The notes under the pieces are model-generated. The model was not told where the DNA came from. It searched no databases and worked only from the letters and a program-made list of their open reading frames with translations. From contig PCNA01000017.1 of assembly GCA_002490245.1 (NCBI GenBank), forward strand, positions 1 to 38,556: DNA of 38,556 nucleotides. Direction: 5' to 3'. Within the stretch, counting starts at the first letter, position 1; every line of letters starts with the position of its first letter. Source of the DNA: Candidatus Bathyarchaeota archaeon B24-2. GTDB lineage: Archaea > Thermoproteota > Bathyarchaeia > Bathyarchaeales > B24-2. This document shows, one piece after another, positions 1 through 8,446 of this stretch. Position numbers and translations under genes: made by a program.

Positions 1-1072
1 TCCAAACTACACGTTTATAGCCTCCGTCGGCTTGGAGGAACTTGGGCGAACGCATATACTCTATCGAGATTCCGTGGAAACCATCGACCTGTCTACCCCC
101 GGCAGCAGAATCAGCCATCGTCGAGAATGGGAGACCATTAACCGTCACCCCACGGAAACCTCGATGAACTATACCTAGACCGTCGACCTCAGGGATGTAG
201 AAGGCTATAGCTTCAAAGCATCCACACGATGTATGTGGATATCCGAAGGCTGAGTAGAGCCAAACTCGGGTGACCTCGCCCATCGACCTCTTCTTCGCGT
301 GTTCGTTAACGCCAGTATATTCTCCTCTCAATGGATCTAGGCATTCTCCCTTCTTTATCGGGAATATCGGGCCTTTGGGGTCTATTCTCGCAGCTGCTCT
401 CCCATCGAACCAGCTTATGGCTCCACAGTTCGAATATCTCTGCGGAGTTATGACGCAGACATGTGTAGGCGCGAAGGACTGACAGAGCGCGCATCCGTAG
501 AATGTGTCTACCTCCTCATCTGTGAGGCCTCTCGCCCTAGCATCTCGTGCATCATAAATCTTCAGCGCTTCTTGATACAGCTCTTTAACCTTCTCAGGAT
601 CTGTTATAAAGGTAACCTGCATCTTCTCTATTATGGGTAGCTCGCTCTTGAAGAGTCTGTATAGGACTTTCCCGACATACTTGAATGAGTTTAAACCTTT
701 ATTGAACGATTTCTTGCTGAGTCTAATCCATATATCGTAACGTTGATTTAGATGCATCAAGCCTTCCACGTAATTCATGTATTCGTGTATTCTTCTCTCG
801 ATTACTCCCTCTAAGTCCTCCTCGAGCTGAGAGCCTGATACTTCGACGAGGATTCCGAAGGGATAGCTTTTACCTTCCTCCAAGTCTTTGAGGTCTGGAC
901 CGATGATTATCGTTTCACCGTCCTTCACTTCTTCGGGTTTCTTGACTCTAGCTAGTTCAAATTTCTCCTTTATCTTCGGCCCACCGAGCTCGACGTACAT
1001 GTCTTTCCTACGTACTCTCTCGCCTTCATAGATGACGCTTACGTCTACAGGAATATCCTCAAACATAGACAT
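1..1072 (-). CDS. cdhC: CO dehydrogenase/acetyl-CoA synthase subunit beta (CdhC), 3' end outside window
   Basis: This is the acetyl-CoA synthase catalytic subunit of the archaeal ACDS complex, which joins a methyl group, CO and CoA at a Ni-Ni-[4Fe4S] A-cluster. The frame is open from the ATG at 1072 to the window edge, giving 357 codons; the family is usually about 470 residues, so the C-terminus is missing only because the window ends. The A-cluster cysteines are visible: YGCALCQ (C194, C197), C206, C216, and a CGC motif at C283/C285. Between them lies NCGAISWFDGRAAARIDPKG, typical of CdhC. The start follows the cdhB stop by one base, and a GGAGG-like stretch inside the end of cdhB serves as ribosome binding site. 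It is therefore co-transcribed with cdhA and cdhB. Identification is firm. Confidence 0.95.
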   Translation of the reverse strand, partial: MSMFEDIPVDVSVIYEGERVRRKDMYVELGGPKIKEKFELARVKKPEEVKDGETIIIGPDLKDLEEGKSYPFGILVEVSGSQLEEDLEGVIERRIHEYMNYVEGLMHLNQRYDIWIRLSKKSFNKGLNSFKYVGKVLYRLFKSELPIIEKMQVTFITDPEKVKELYQEALKIYDARDARARGLTDEEVDTFYGCALCQSFAPTHVCVITPQRYSNCGAISWFDGRAAARIDPKGPIFPIKKGECLDPLRGEYTGVNEHAKKRSMGEVTRVWLYSAFGYPHTSCGCFEAIAFYIPEVDGLGIVHRGFRGVTVNGLPFSTMADSAAGGRQVDGFHGISIEYMRSPKFLQADGGYKRVVW

Positions 1073-1073
1073 T

Positions 1074-1616
1074 TTACATACCAGCCTCCATCTTTTCGAT
1101 TATGACCCTTAAGTTTTTAGCCCAATCTTCTATCGATAGGGTTGGAAAAGACCAGCTTGCATGCGGGTGATATACTCCATCCAACGTCAACGTCTTTAAT
1201 CCTCCAGCGAAATGCTTAAGCCCTGACAGTATTAACCATTCAACATAGTATTGCATTCCAATAAATAAAGCTAGATCGTAGGGTCCGTTACCGTCGAGAC
1301 CTTCCCACTCAGGGTCTTTAAGCCTGTTAGCTATATCCACTATCGGCATGAAGCCGTCAGGTTTGAATCCTCTCTTCAGGAACTCTCCTACCGTATGGGC
1401 CGTGGCGACCACAGGTATCTTACCGGCTTTAGCTAGTTTTATCACGTAATCGATCAGCTTCTCCCCCGCAATATCGATCTCAGCTACTTTAGATCCCGCG
1501 ATTAGGATCGGTCGTTTAGCCCTCTTTATCATAGCAACTACCACTTCAGGTTTCGTGATTACTAAAGCCTTCTTAGGACCTGGAATCTCGGCTTTCTGCC
1601 AAGGTTCAGCTTTCAT
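1074..1616 (-). CDS. cdhB: CO dehydrogenase/acetyl-CoA synthase subunit epsilon (CdhB)
   Basis: This is the small epsilon subunit of the ACDS CO dehydrogenase component, which forms the alpha2-epsilon2 unit with CdhA and has a nucleotide-binding-like Rossmann fold without its own metal cluster. The segment RPILIAGSKV and the following PVVATAHTVGEFLKRGF match the family, and about 180 residues is the usual length. I chose the ATG at 1616 (MKAEPWQKAE), seven bases after the cdhA stop; a GTG at 1634 would add six mostly basic residues and overlap cdhA. Both have weak purine-rich leaders, so the start is uncertain by six codons. The gene lies tightly between cdhA and cdhC in the A-B-C order known from methanogens. 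Confidence 0.93.
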   Translation of the reverse strand: MKAEPWQKAEIPGPKKALVITKPEVVVAMIKRAKRPILIAGSKVAEIDIAGEKLIDYVIKLAKAGKIPVVATAHTVGEFLKRGFKPDGFMPIVDIANRLKDPEWEGLDGNGPYDLALFIGMQYYVEWLILSGLKHFAGGLKTLTLDGVYHPHASWSFPTLSIEDWAKNLRVIIEKMEAGM

Positions 1617-1623
1617 CAACCTT

Positions 1624-3978
1624 CTACGCCTCACTCTTCCTTATCAGTCTAGGTAAGAGAGTCGGGTCAGGGATCACGGTTTCTTTCCATCCTTTCTCCT
1701 TCAATATTTTGGTTATCTCGTCCTTCATGGTAACTGGGAGGTCAGCTAATGTACGGACGAACAAGTGTATGTCTTCCGGCATGGTTCCGTACAATCTTTT
1801 ATGTAGGTCTATGTAGTGCGTGAGCTTTATAGCTCTACCTTTAGTCGTGTCGTTCGGCCTCATACAGAGCTTAGCTATCATGACCATCGCCTCCTCCTTC
1901 GTCTCCGCCGCATAGAACAGGTGTTCAGGTGTAGGGCCAACATAAACCTTTTTTCCTGTACGCGCGTCGTAAACATACCAGTCTTCCTCACGGTCGGCCC
2001 TGCCAAGCAGCATACGCCTATATTTGAGGCCGTGGGGGCCGACGACGACGGGTACTCCTAAACGCCAGAAGCCGCTGGCTATAGAAGCCGCCTTCTGCGA
2101 CATAGCCCCCCAAGCCACACCCACGGCTCCGACACGGTTAAGGACGTAGTCGGCTATCTCCTCGTAGTTTCCGCGTAGGTTACGTCTCGCGAATATACTT
2201 GCAATCTTTATGGCGGCACCTGCTATATGGGGGTTCGAGACGCATGAGCCTACGTTCAGTAAACATCCTGCATCGAAGTCTCCCGGGAACATCTCGTATG
2301 GCGTTTTACCCTCCTCATTCTTGTACATACCGGCCGACATGGCTGCACAGCCCGAAGTTACCACGATATATCTTCTCTTAGCGAACTCCATGGCCATCTC
2401 TGCGATCTCTCTTCCACCTTTCGGGTAGTTTGCGCATCCGACGAAAGCTATTATGCCGGGAATCTCACCTAATACGATGGGACCGCCGACTTTCCGGATC
2501 TCGATGTCTTGTATGGCTCCCCTGCCAGCTCTGACCTTGAATGTCTCCTCCTTCATCTTCTTCTCCGCGGCTTTCACGATGAAGCTGTGGATAGGCAGGT
2601 TCTCTGGGCAGGCGTGTTCACAGCGAGCGCATCCTATACAGTCGTCGTAGAGCTCGTTAAGTTTATCGAGGTTTCCTCCAGCGGCGGCTTTTATGGCAGC
2701 CGGTATCGGAAGGTCGTTCGGGCAGGCTCTCCTACATTCATTGCATTGCCTACATCTCTTCGAGCCCTCGATAACCTCGCTCACGTCTGGAATAACCTTA
2801 AATTTCTTACGTTTAGGAGCAACCTTCAACGCGACTTTCACCGCAACTTCGCCTACCTTCTCTGGATCGAGTATCAACACGCCTGGAACCTTACCGTTCA
2901 CAAGGTCGTCCACGATTTTATCTGGGTCGTCGTCCGTCCTATTCTCGAGGCCTAGGCAGTTCTTCTCGCTTGCAGCGATCAACGGAGCATGGATCTTCTG
3001 CGCCTCCACTAGAGCGTCCGCGCGTATACACTGCTCGTCTACTACTATAACGTCTGGAATTCCGCTTCGGATGGCGCGTAGCTGCCAAGAGATCGGACCC
3101 ACTATCTTCGCTTTGGGGTTATACCTCGTCACGTCGTGAGCTGTGCAGCATAAACCGACTACCTCCACTTCGCCTAGGAGGCCTAAGTCGTTCAGGTAGT
3201 CCACTATCTCTATAGCCGGTGGGACGTTATGTCCTATAACCATGATTACAGGCTTCTCTCGGTCTACTACGCCGAAGCCTAGCTCCACGAGTGGAGCATC
3301 AGGGTCAGCCCTTGGGAAACCGTAGGCAGATATTTGGGCTATGTCGGCTATCTCCATCCCAACTTGGTCTATCATACCAGCATGGAAGACCTTAGATTCG
3401 AAGTCTATGTTACTGCCTTCCTGTCCTGTATGAGTTACGGATAGGAGGTGTGTTAGCTGCTCTTCTAGATAGTCTAAAACTTCCTCTAAGTCGCCTAGCG
3501 TTCGGGGTCGAATACCGCATACGAGGCGTGTGACCGGGGCCTCGACCTCGACGTTCGTCCCGCCAACGTTTATCGGGGTTCTTCTACCAAACTTCTCTAT
3601 CAAGTGGTCGACTAAATGCCTAGCGTGTCCTATGTGGGTTGCCGCTCCTATGCAGCATGCAAGCAACACTATACGGGATTGCTGAGCAGGCATGTTCAGT
3701 CCGCAAGCTCCGCGTTTATCTCCGGTTAAGTCGCATTTACCGAACGTGCATAGACAGCATACGTCGCAGAAGGGCATATAGAAGGGCTTATATCGTTTCA
3801 ACAGTTTTAGGTCCCATTCTCTAAGGTCTGTGATAGAGGGGAAGGGTGTCGGACCTATGGGCTCCTCCCATTCCTCCTCTATTACTCGTCCCACAGAGAG
3901 CTCTAGACCTTTTATGGTTGCAAAATCACTTTTCAGCTCATCAATCCTTATTCTCGTTTTCTTCAAGTAATGCACCAC
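1624..3978 (-). CDS. cdhA: CO dehydrogenase/acetyl-CoA synthase subunit alpha (CdhA)
   Basis: This is the Ni-Fe CO dehydrogenase subunit of the ACDS complex, interconverting CO and CO2. The 784-residue length fits archaeal CdhA. The N-terminal cysteine group CDVCCLCTFGKC (C71-C82) and C92 would hold the B/D clusters. Two ferredoxin-like motifs, C409-x2-C412-x2-C415-x3-C419 and C447-x2-C450-x2-C453-x3-C457, add two [4Fe4S] centres, a hallmark of archaeal CdhA and not bacterial CooS. C-cluster ligands are probably H250, C278/C279, C317, C515, C544 and C579. The start is GTG at 3978, followed by a second GTG; I see no clear Shine-Dalgarno sequence, so the message may be nearly leaderless. It is the first gene of the cdhABC operon. 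Together with cdhC it indicates a Wood-Ljungdahl carbonyl branch. Confidence 0.96.
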   Translation of the reverse strand: MVHYLKKTRIRIDELKSDFATIKGLELSVGRVIEEEWEEPIGPTPFPSITDLREWDLKLLKRYKPFYMPFCDVCCLCTFGKCDLTGDKRGACGLNMPAQQSRIVLLACCIGAATHIGHARHLVDHLIEKFGRRTPINVGGTNVEVEAPVTRLVCGIRPRTLGDLEEVLDYLEEQLTHLLSVTHTGQEGSNIDFESKVFHAGMIDQVGMEIADIAQISAYGFPRADPDAPLVELGFGVVDREKPVIMVIGHNVPPAIEIVDYLNDLGLLGEVEVVGLCCTAHDVTRYNPKAKIVGPISWQLRAIRSGIPDVIVVDEQCIRADALVEAQKIHAPLIAASEKNCLGLENRTDDDPDKIVDDLVNGKVPGVLILDPEKVGEVAVKVALKVAPKRKKFKVIPDVSEVIEGSKRCRQCNECRRACPNDLPIPAAIKAAAGGNLDKLNELYDDCIGCARCEHACPENLPIHSFIVKAAEKKMKEETFKVRAGRGAIQDIEIRKVGGPIVLGEIPGIIAFVGCANYPKGGREIAEMAMEFAKRRYIVVTSGCAAMSAGMYKNEEGKTPYEMFPGDFDAGCLLNVGSCVSNPHIAGAAIKIASIFARRNLRGNYEEIADYVLNRVGAVGVAWGAMSQKAASIASGFWRLGVPVVVGPHGLKYRRMLLGRADREEDWYVYDARTGKKVYVGPTPEHLFYAAETKEEAMVMIAKLCMRPNDTTKGRAIKLTHYIDLHKRLYGTMPEDIHLFVRTLADLPVTMKDEITKILKEKGWKETVIPDPTLLPRLIRKSEA

Positions 3979-4017
3979 GCTAACGTTATGTTAGGTTTAG
4001 ATCGTTAAGAGGGTAAC

Positions 4018-4040
4018 CTATCTTAATAAAAATATTTCCT
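4018..4040 (-). promoter_or_regulatory. Candidate TATA box for the cdhABC operon
   Basis: Read on the minus strand this segment contains TATTTTTATTAAG, an A/T-rich archaeal TATA-like element. Transcription starting about 25 bases downstream would leave a leader of roughly 15-25 bases before the cdhA GTG at 3978. It is the best candidate in the 200-base gap between the Lrp-like gene and cdhA, but no start site is proven. Confidence 0.35.
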
Positions 4041-4180
4041 CTATAGTGTAACAATATAGTATGTATTACTCTTCGCCATATTCGATGAAAACGATGTTAA
4101 ACGCTATACTATTTAAGCTGGATTTAGCCTATGTAGATAAAAGTAGAAAAAGTTTGTAGGGAGACTGAAACCTCGAACTT

Positions 4181-4432
4181 TTATTCGTCGCCTTTATACT
4201 GTTTAGCTACTATCATAGTTGAGGTTAAGTAAACGTCGGGGAGAGACCTTATCTTGTCTGTTATGAACGTATCGAGTTCCCTGAGGTTCGAAACCTTGAC
4301 TTGGAGCAACGCGTCGTATTCGCCGTAGAGTTCGCTGACCTCTACCACTTCCTCGTTCTCCGCGATCTTACTGCAAACCCTTCTCTCTGAACCGGGGGTT
4401 AGGGTCACTAAGATATAGGCTTTAACGACCAT
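4181..4432 (-). CDS. Stand-alone Lrp/AsnC effector-binding (RAM) domain protein
   Basis: The 83-residue protein is just the C-terminal RAM/AsnC ligand-binding domain of Lrp-family regulators, without a helix-turn-helix. It runs from AYILVTLTPGSERRV through a segment centred on VSELYGEYDALLQVKV to a C-terminal strand. Such proteins bind amino acids or other small effectors and can form hetero-oligomers with full-length Lrp proteins (family knowledge); no partner is visible here. The ATG at 4432 is preceded by GAGG six bases upstream, and a TATA element lies at about 4469-4482. It is transcribed toward cdhA with a 200-base gap, so control of the CO dehydrogenase operon is possible but only inferred. 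Confidence 0.8.
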   Translation of the reverse strand: MVVKAYILVTLTPGSERRVCSKIAENEEVVEVSELYGEYDALLQVKVSNLRELDTFITDKIRSLPDVYLTSTMIVAKQYKGDE

Positions 4433-4800
4433 CCTGAAACCTCACTAACTGAAAAATATGGTTTTACCCTTAATATACCTTGTTTTAATTTAAGGTTTGA
4501 AATCAAATTTTTTTATATTAAAGAGCGGTCGGTGATCGTTCGTAGAGGATGAGAAAATCGAAAAATATCGATTGTTCCAGGGACTGAATAAACCATTCTG
4601 AAATAATAGTGAGCTAGAAAGGACTGTTCCTCAGCACTACGGCAAAGGTCGGGAAGAGGCGTACATAAAGACTTGTGAGGAACCGAAAAGGGGCGTTCGC
4701 GACCCATGACGGTAGGGGATCATAAGGCCCTGCTCAAGAGCTCTACGGCGGAACTCTTAACCACGAACACACCGAACCTTAAACAAATTAAGTTCCTCTT
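4433..4800. other. Gene-free stretch between uS9 and the Lrp-like gene; possible non-coding RNA
   Basis: No convincing protein is encoded on either strand over 368 bases. On the minus strand GGTATATTAAGGG at 4469-4482 is a good TATA box for the Lrp-like gene. On the plus strand TTTATATTAAAG at 4511-4522 is a second TATA-like element that would drive rightward transcription from about 4545, where no reading frame exists. The region downstream has several potential short stems, such as AATCGA/TCGATT near 4556-4573 and GCTC/GAGC near 4732-4741. I compared it by eye with RNase P RNA, SRP RNA and C/D box consensus elements and could not match it. A non-coding RNA is a possibility, not an identification. 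Confidence 0.3.
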
Positions 4801-5217
4801 TTAACGGTATGACTTCTGGAACCTCGCCCTAGCTCCCGGACCTCCGAACTTTTTGGGTTCCTTTCTTCTCGGGTCGCCTGTGAGGAGAGTTCTGTCGAAC
4901 TCCATGAAAACCCTCTGAAGCCGGGTGTCCTTATACCATTTAACTAGAGCTCTAGCGATGGCTGTTCTAGCTGCTTCAGCTTGCCCCATGAAGCCTCCGC
5001 CGGACACTTTAACTTCGATGTCTACGTCTTTGAGTAATTCTTCCCCTGCCAGTATGAGGGGCTCCATGATCTTCTCCCTAGCGATCTCGGGTTGATAGAT
5101 CTCGATCGGAACCCTGTTTATCCGAACCCTTCCTTTACCCTGCTTTATCACAGCCCTAGCGATAGCAGTCTTTCTTTTACCGCTTGTGAGGAGTACTCTA
5201 GGGTGGCTTCTCGACAT
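4801..5217 (-). CDS. rps9: Small ribosomal subunit protein uS9
   Basis: This 138-residue protein is uS9, which lies in the head of the 30S subunit and reaches the P-site tRNA with its C-terminal tail. Diagnostic segments are [20 protein letters not shown] at the N-terminus, [20 protein letters not shown] in the middle, and a basic C-terminus ending [11 protein letters not shown], where the terminal Lys-x-Tyr-Arg is nearly universal. It is the last gene of a seven-gene operon; its ATG lies three bases after the uL13 stop. In many archaea rpoN and rpoK follow uS9, but no such genes are found downstream here. Confidence 0.97.
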   Translation of the reverse strand: MSRSHPRVLLTSGKRKTAIARAVIKQGKGRVRINRVPIEIYQPEIAREKIMEPLILAGEELLKDVDIEVKVSGGGFMGQAEAARTAIARALVKWYKDTRLQRVFMEFDRTLLTGDPRRKEPKKFGGPGARARFQKSYR

Positions 5218-5220
5218 ATC

Positions 5221-5652
5221 CTAGACCTCCGGGTTCCATCCTATTCCTTTCGCTAGCTCGCCTAAAGTAACGTAGGGACAACGGAGTTTATCAACTTTAG
5301 CTTCAGAGATCACTTCGAACTCTGCTCCCTCATACTCTTTAGGAACGCCCAGATAAACCCTTAATCTCCGATAGGCTTCGACACCCTTAGGTTTCCTCCT
5401 CGGAAGCATACCACGAATCGTTCTCCTCAAGATTCTATCAGGCCTTCTTGGATGGTGTGGACCCTTACCTGGATGGCCCACCTGAAGGAATTCTTTCATC
5501 TCTCGGAGTAGGCTCAGCCTTTTCCCTGACAACACCGCCTTTTCTGCGTTTACTATCACGATACGCTCTCCTGAGAGTAGACGCTTAGCTACTATGCTTG
5601 CGAGTCTACCGAGGATCGCTCCTGAAGCGTCTATAACCACTTCGTCGTCCAT
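5221..5652 (-). CDS. rpl13: Large ribosomal subunit protein uL13
   Basis: This is uL13, an early-assembly protein of the 50S subunit. The N-terminus VVIDASGAILGRLASIVAKR and the segment RTIRGMLPRRKPKGVEAYRR are typical of archaeal uL13, as is the 143-residue length. It is tightly packed, seven bases after the eL18 stop and three bases before the uS9 start, in the conserved archaeal order eL18-uL13-uS9. Confidence 0.97.
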   Translation of the reverse strand: MDDEVVIDASGAILGRLASIVAKRLLSGERIVIVNAEKAVLSGKRLSLLREMKEFLQVGHPGKGPHHPRRPDRILRRTIRGMLPRRKPKGVEAYRRLRVYLGVPKEYEGAEFEVISEAKVDKLRCPYVTLGELAKGIGWNPEV

Positions 5653-5659
5653 TCAACCG

Positions 5660-6016
5660 TCACCCCATGAGCTTAACGTTAGACCCTTTCGGGTTCTTGC
5701 TGATGAGGTCTTGTATGCTCAAGACTTCCCCGCCAGCCTCCAGTATCTTAGCTTTAGCGTTTTTAGAGAAAGAGAAAGCGGCAACCTTAACGGGGTGGTC
5801 TAGCTTCCCGGAGCCTAATACTTTGCCGGGCACGAGAACCGTTTCACCTTCCGCGGTGTATCTGTTTATCCTGCTAAGGTTCACTACCACCCTCCTACTT
5901 CGAGGTTTAGATAGACGTTCGGCCGCGTCCCTCCAGATGGAAGCGTTCTCTTTGGAGGAATTCTTCTTAAGTAGACGTACGGTCTTTAGCAGGTCCTCGT
6001 TCATCATACGTTTCAT
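5660..6016 (-). CDS. rpl18e: Large ribosomal subunit protein eL18
   Basis: This is the archaeal/eukaryotic protein eL18 (formerly L18e), absent from bacteria. The 118 residues include SIWRDAAERLSKPRSRRVVV, followed by VLVPGKVLGSGKLDHPVKVA, both characteristic. The ATG overlaps the end of rpoD by four bases, implying translational coupling. A second methionine at position 4 could also serve as the start. Placement between rpoD and uL13 is the standard archaeal arrangement. Confidence 0.96.
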   Translation of the reverse strand: MKRMMNEDLLKTVRLLKKNSSKENASIWRDAAERLSKPRSRRVVVNLSRINRYTAEGETVLVPGKVLGSGKLDHPVKVAAFSFSKNAKAKILEAGGEVLSIQDLISKNPKGSNVKLMG

Positions 6017-6841
6017 CCGTTCTCACCCGGCTCTTCGATCTCCTCGAGGCAGCGTATGAAAGATTCAGCCTTCTTATTAAAGATGTTTATCGCCTCCAAG
6101 AATATTCTCTTCGGGTCGAGGACGCCTGTAGATTCCAGCGTTAATATGAAGGAGTTTTTATCCCAGCTGACCTCTATGGCTTTCGGCTCTTTTCTACATG
6201 CTTTAACGCAGTCGGAGCATAAGCTGCATTCTTCGACGTCTTCGACCCTAACTTTGCCGTCTTCTATATGTAGTATCTTTTCTGGACATACCTCGACGCA
6301 ATCCCCACATCCGTCGCATCGCTCATCATAAACTTTCACACGTGGATAGTTCTTATATATGCAGAGTGAAACAGGCTGCCATTTAGCATGTTTTTTCCCT
6401 CTACCCAACCTCGCGTAAGCTTCGAGCCTGATCCTCTGACCAGAACTCAACTTGACTATCGGTATTTTATCGCTTACCGGAACGGTCTCCGGATCCTCCG
6501 GGATGGTCTCCTGAATAGACCACCCTCACACCCTCCGTCGACTCGACGTCTAGGGTGAAGGACGCCCTACAGAGGGGGCAGCCTAGTTCGCTCTTACATT
6601 CACACTCCTCGGGTAGCTTGTAGGCGTCTAAGTTAGTTTTGATAGGTATTAGACCTAGCCTGTGACTTAAGAACTCGTCACTCATCACCGAAGAGTTCTC
6701 CAGAATGATCACGTCGTCTATAGCCATACATGGAACCTCAGATAAGATGATCCTTCTTATCGAGTTCAGGAAAGAGCTATCTACACCCTCGACGATTAAC
6801 TTAAGGTTGTTTTCATTTAGGTTTAAAATCTTAACGTGCAT
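6013..6841 (-). CDS. rpoD: DNA-directed RNA polymerase subunit D, interrupted by a +1 frameshift near 6505
   Basis: This gene encodes archaeal RNA polymerase subunit D (Rpo3), the alpha-like assembly subunit that dimerises with L. The frame from the ATG at 6841 gives a normal N-terminus (SSFLNSIRRIILSEVPCMAI, then RLGLIPIKTN) up to VVYSGD at residue 112, then becomes out-of-frame and stops at 6467. The remainder continues in the next frame: skipping one base at about 6505 gives IPEDPETVPVSDKIPIVKLS and then SSGQRIRLEAYARLGRG to a stop at 6013, about 275 residues in total. The second part carries two ferredoxin motifs, CDGCGDCVEVC and CSLCSDCVKAC, as in D subunits that hold iron-sulphur clusters. 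Because the protein is essential and both halves are well preserved, a sequencing or assembly error is likeliest; real frameshifting is less likely. A GAGGT leader precedes the start. Confidence 0.92.
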
Positions 6842-6883
6842 AAACCTCGCCTAGACAAACGAAACGATCGTCTGGATGCGGCC

Positions 6884-7288
6884 TTACACTCTACGGCCCC
6901 TTCTACCCCCCTTTCTTCTGGTTCCGTCATGCGGTATAGGGGTAACCTCTTCTATACGACCTATCCTCAGGCCAGACCTCGCCAGCGCTCTTATAGCCGC
7001 TTGTGCTCCAGGCCCAGGGGTTCTAGCCCCAGAGCCTCCAGGCGCCCTAACCTTAATGTGTATGGCGGTTATCCCCTTGTCTTTAGCTACCTGAGAGACG
7101 TAGGCAGCCGCTCTCATGGCAGCGTAGGGTGAAGACTCAAGCCTATCGGCTTTAACGAACATCCCGCCTGAGGCTCGCGCGATGGTTTCGGCTCCTGATA
7201 GGTCGGTGAGGTGTACTAGGGTGTTGTTGTATGAGCTGTATATGTGGACTACTCCCCACCTTTCTTTCTTTTTGCTCAAGTCGGTCAA
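6884..7288 (-). CDS. rps11: Small ribosomal subunit protein uS11
   Basis: This 134-residue protein is uS11 of the 30S platform. Typical segments are [20 protein letters not shown] near the N-terminus, the glycine/proline-rich [19 protein letters not shown], and the basic C-terminus with [20 protein letters not shown]. The start overlaps the uS4 stop by four bases (ATGA type). A 42-base gap separates it from rpoD. Confidence 0.97.
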   Translation of the reverse strand: MTDLSKKKERWGVVHIYSSYNNTLVHLTDLSGAETIARASGGMFVKADRLESSPYAAMRAAAYVSQVAKDKGITAIHIKVRAPGGSGARTPGPGAQAAIRALARSGLRIGRIEEVTPIPHDGTRRKGGRRGRRV

Positions 7289-7836
7289 CCTCCACTCTTG
7301 ATCTCAGGTTTCTCCGTTTTACCTATAGATTGACGAAGCGGATGTGAGGGGTCGGCTAGCGGACTCTTATAGTAGTAGGTAACAGCCTCCTCTTCATCCT
7401 TCATGACGAGGTATCCTGGAGAGAACACTCTTCTATCCCCGATCGCTATGTGCCCGTGAGTTATAAGCTGTCTAGCTTGGTAAGGAGTCTTTGCTAGACC
7501 CTTCCTGTAGACTATCGTTTGGAGCCTACGTTCAAGCAAGTCCTCGACCGACAAGTCTAAGACGTCGTCTAACACCGCATCCTCCATTAATACTCCCATC
7601 CGTTTCAGGCGGCTTAGAAGCTGGTTCTCGAGTAAGCCTCTCTCCTCAGGCGGTTTACTGAGTAGTGAACGCGCGTTGCTTCTGAACTTGGATAGCATCG
7701 TGGTATAGCGCCAGAGCTCCCTCTTGTTCCTTAGACCGTATTCACCGATCAGTTTAAGCTCTGCCTGAAGGGTCTCAGCCTGCCAAGGGAACTTCGGAGT
7801 AGTATATTTTTTACGTTGCTTCTTCGGGTCACCCAC
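7285..7836 (-). CDS. rps4: Small ribosomal subunit protein uS4
   Basis: This is uS4, a primary 16S rRNA-binding protein that nucleates 30S assembly. The archaeal N-terminus [18 protein letters not shown] is followed by an S4 RNA-binding domain (around residues 105-150) with [20 protein letters not shown] and [14 protein letters not shown]. The length of 183 residues is usual for archaea. It overlaps the end of uS13 by eight bases and the start of uS11 by four, so the three genes are translationally linked. Confidence 0.97.
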   Translation of the reverse strand: MGDPKKQRKKYTTPKFPWQAETLQAELKLIGEYGLRNKRELWRYTTMLSKFRSNARSLLSKPPEERGLLENQLLSRLKRMGVLMEDAVLDDVLDLSVEDLLERRLQTIVYRKGLAKTPYQARQLITHGHIAIGDRRVFSPGYLVMKDEEEAVTYYYKSPLADPSHPLRQSIGKTEKPEIKSGG

Positions 7837-8287
7837 GGCCTGCCCGCCTCCTCCTTACACCTACGGCTTTCCCCGTCCTTCCCGTAGTCTTCGTCCTCTG
7901 ACCCCTAACTCTGAGGCCCAGCGCATGGCGTACACCCTTCCAACACTTGATCCTCTTCATGAGTTCTATATCGGATTTAACCCTCAACTCTAAGTCTGCA
8001 CCCAGTAGGTGTAGGTTCTCCCCCGTCTCTAAGTCTTTACGTCTATTCAGAGCCCACTCAGGTATATCGTATTTACTCGGGTTTTGGATGATGTCTGAGA
8101 GGCTTTCTATCTCGGATTCCGTGAGGAAGCCTAGCCTCATGTCAGGGTCTATTCCAGCCTTCTTCAAGATCATCTGCGCTAGGTTTATCCCTATACCTTT
8201 AAGCCCGGTTAGGGCATAGGCTACTTTAAGCGAGCCGTCGAGGTCTCGATCCACGATCCTCACTATATGTTGAAACTGCCTCGACAT
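7829..8287 (-). CDS. rps13: Small ribosomal subunit protein uS13
   Basis: This is uS13, which sits at the top of the 30S head and contacts the 50S subunit. It starts with [20 protein letters not shown], then [19 protein letters not shown] (helix-hairpin-helix-like), and ends with the conserved basic stretch around [20 protein letters not shown]. The length of 152 residues fits archaea. It is the first gene of the operon and has a strong TATA element about 55-65 bases upstream. Confidence 0.97.
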   Translation of the reverse strand: MSRQFQHIVRIVDRDLDGSLKVAYALTGLKGIGINLAQMILKKAGIDPDMRLGFLTESEIESLSDIIQNPSKYDIPEWALNRRKDLETGENLHLLGADLELRVKSDIELMKRIKCWKGVRHALGLRVRGQRTKTTGRTGKAVGVRRRRAGRG

Positions 8288-8317
8288 TCCGGATCTTCCA
8301 TATTTGTTGATCTGGAC

Positions 8318-8354
8318 TTATTTACCGTGATTTCCCCAACCTATTTAAATTTTC
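8318..8354 (-). promoter_or_regulatory. TATA box promoter of the uS13-uS4-uS11-rpoD-eL18-uL13-uS9 operon
   Basis: On the minus strand, AATTTAAATAGG at about 8339-8351 is a near-ideal archaeal TATA element preceded by an A-rich run resembling a BRE. Transcription about 25 bases downstream would begin near 8318 and give a leader of about 30 bases before uS13. No other promoter-like element is seen inside the operon. Confidence 0.6.
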
Positions 8355-8446
8355 TCTATAACGACTTAAATGTTACCAGTTTCCTCTCTGAAGGCTTTCA
8401 ATACGACCTGTCTTAGACGACTCTACAGAGACTAGTGGAGGCAAGG

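Noticed and set aside
2509-3139. 148-codon plus-strand frames antisense to cdhA
   Set aside because: They are shadows of a strongly conserved metalloenzyme gene and match no protein family.
4513-4707. 64-codon minus-strand frame between uS9 and the Lrp-like gene
   Set aside because: The translation has no family resemblance, no ribosome binding site, and a composition unlike neighbouring genes; chance frame in a non-coding stretch.
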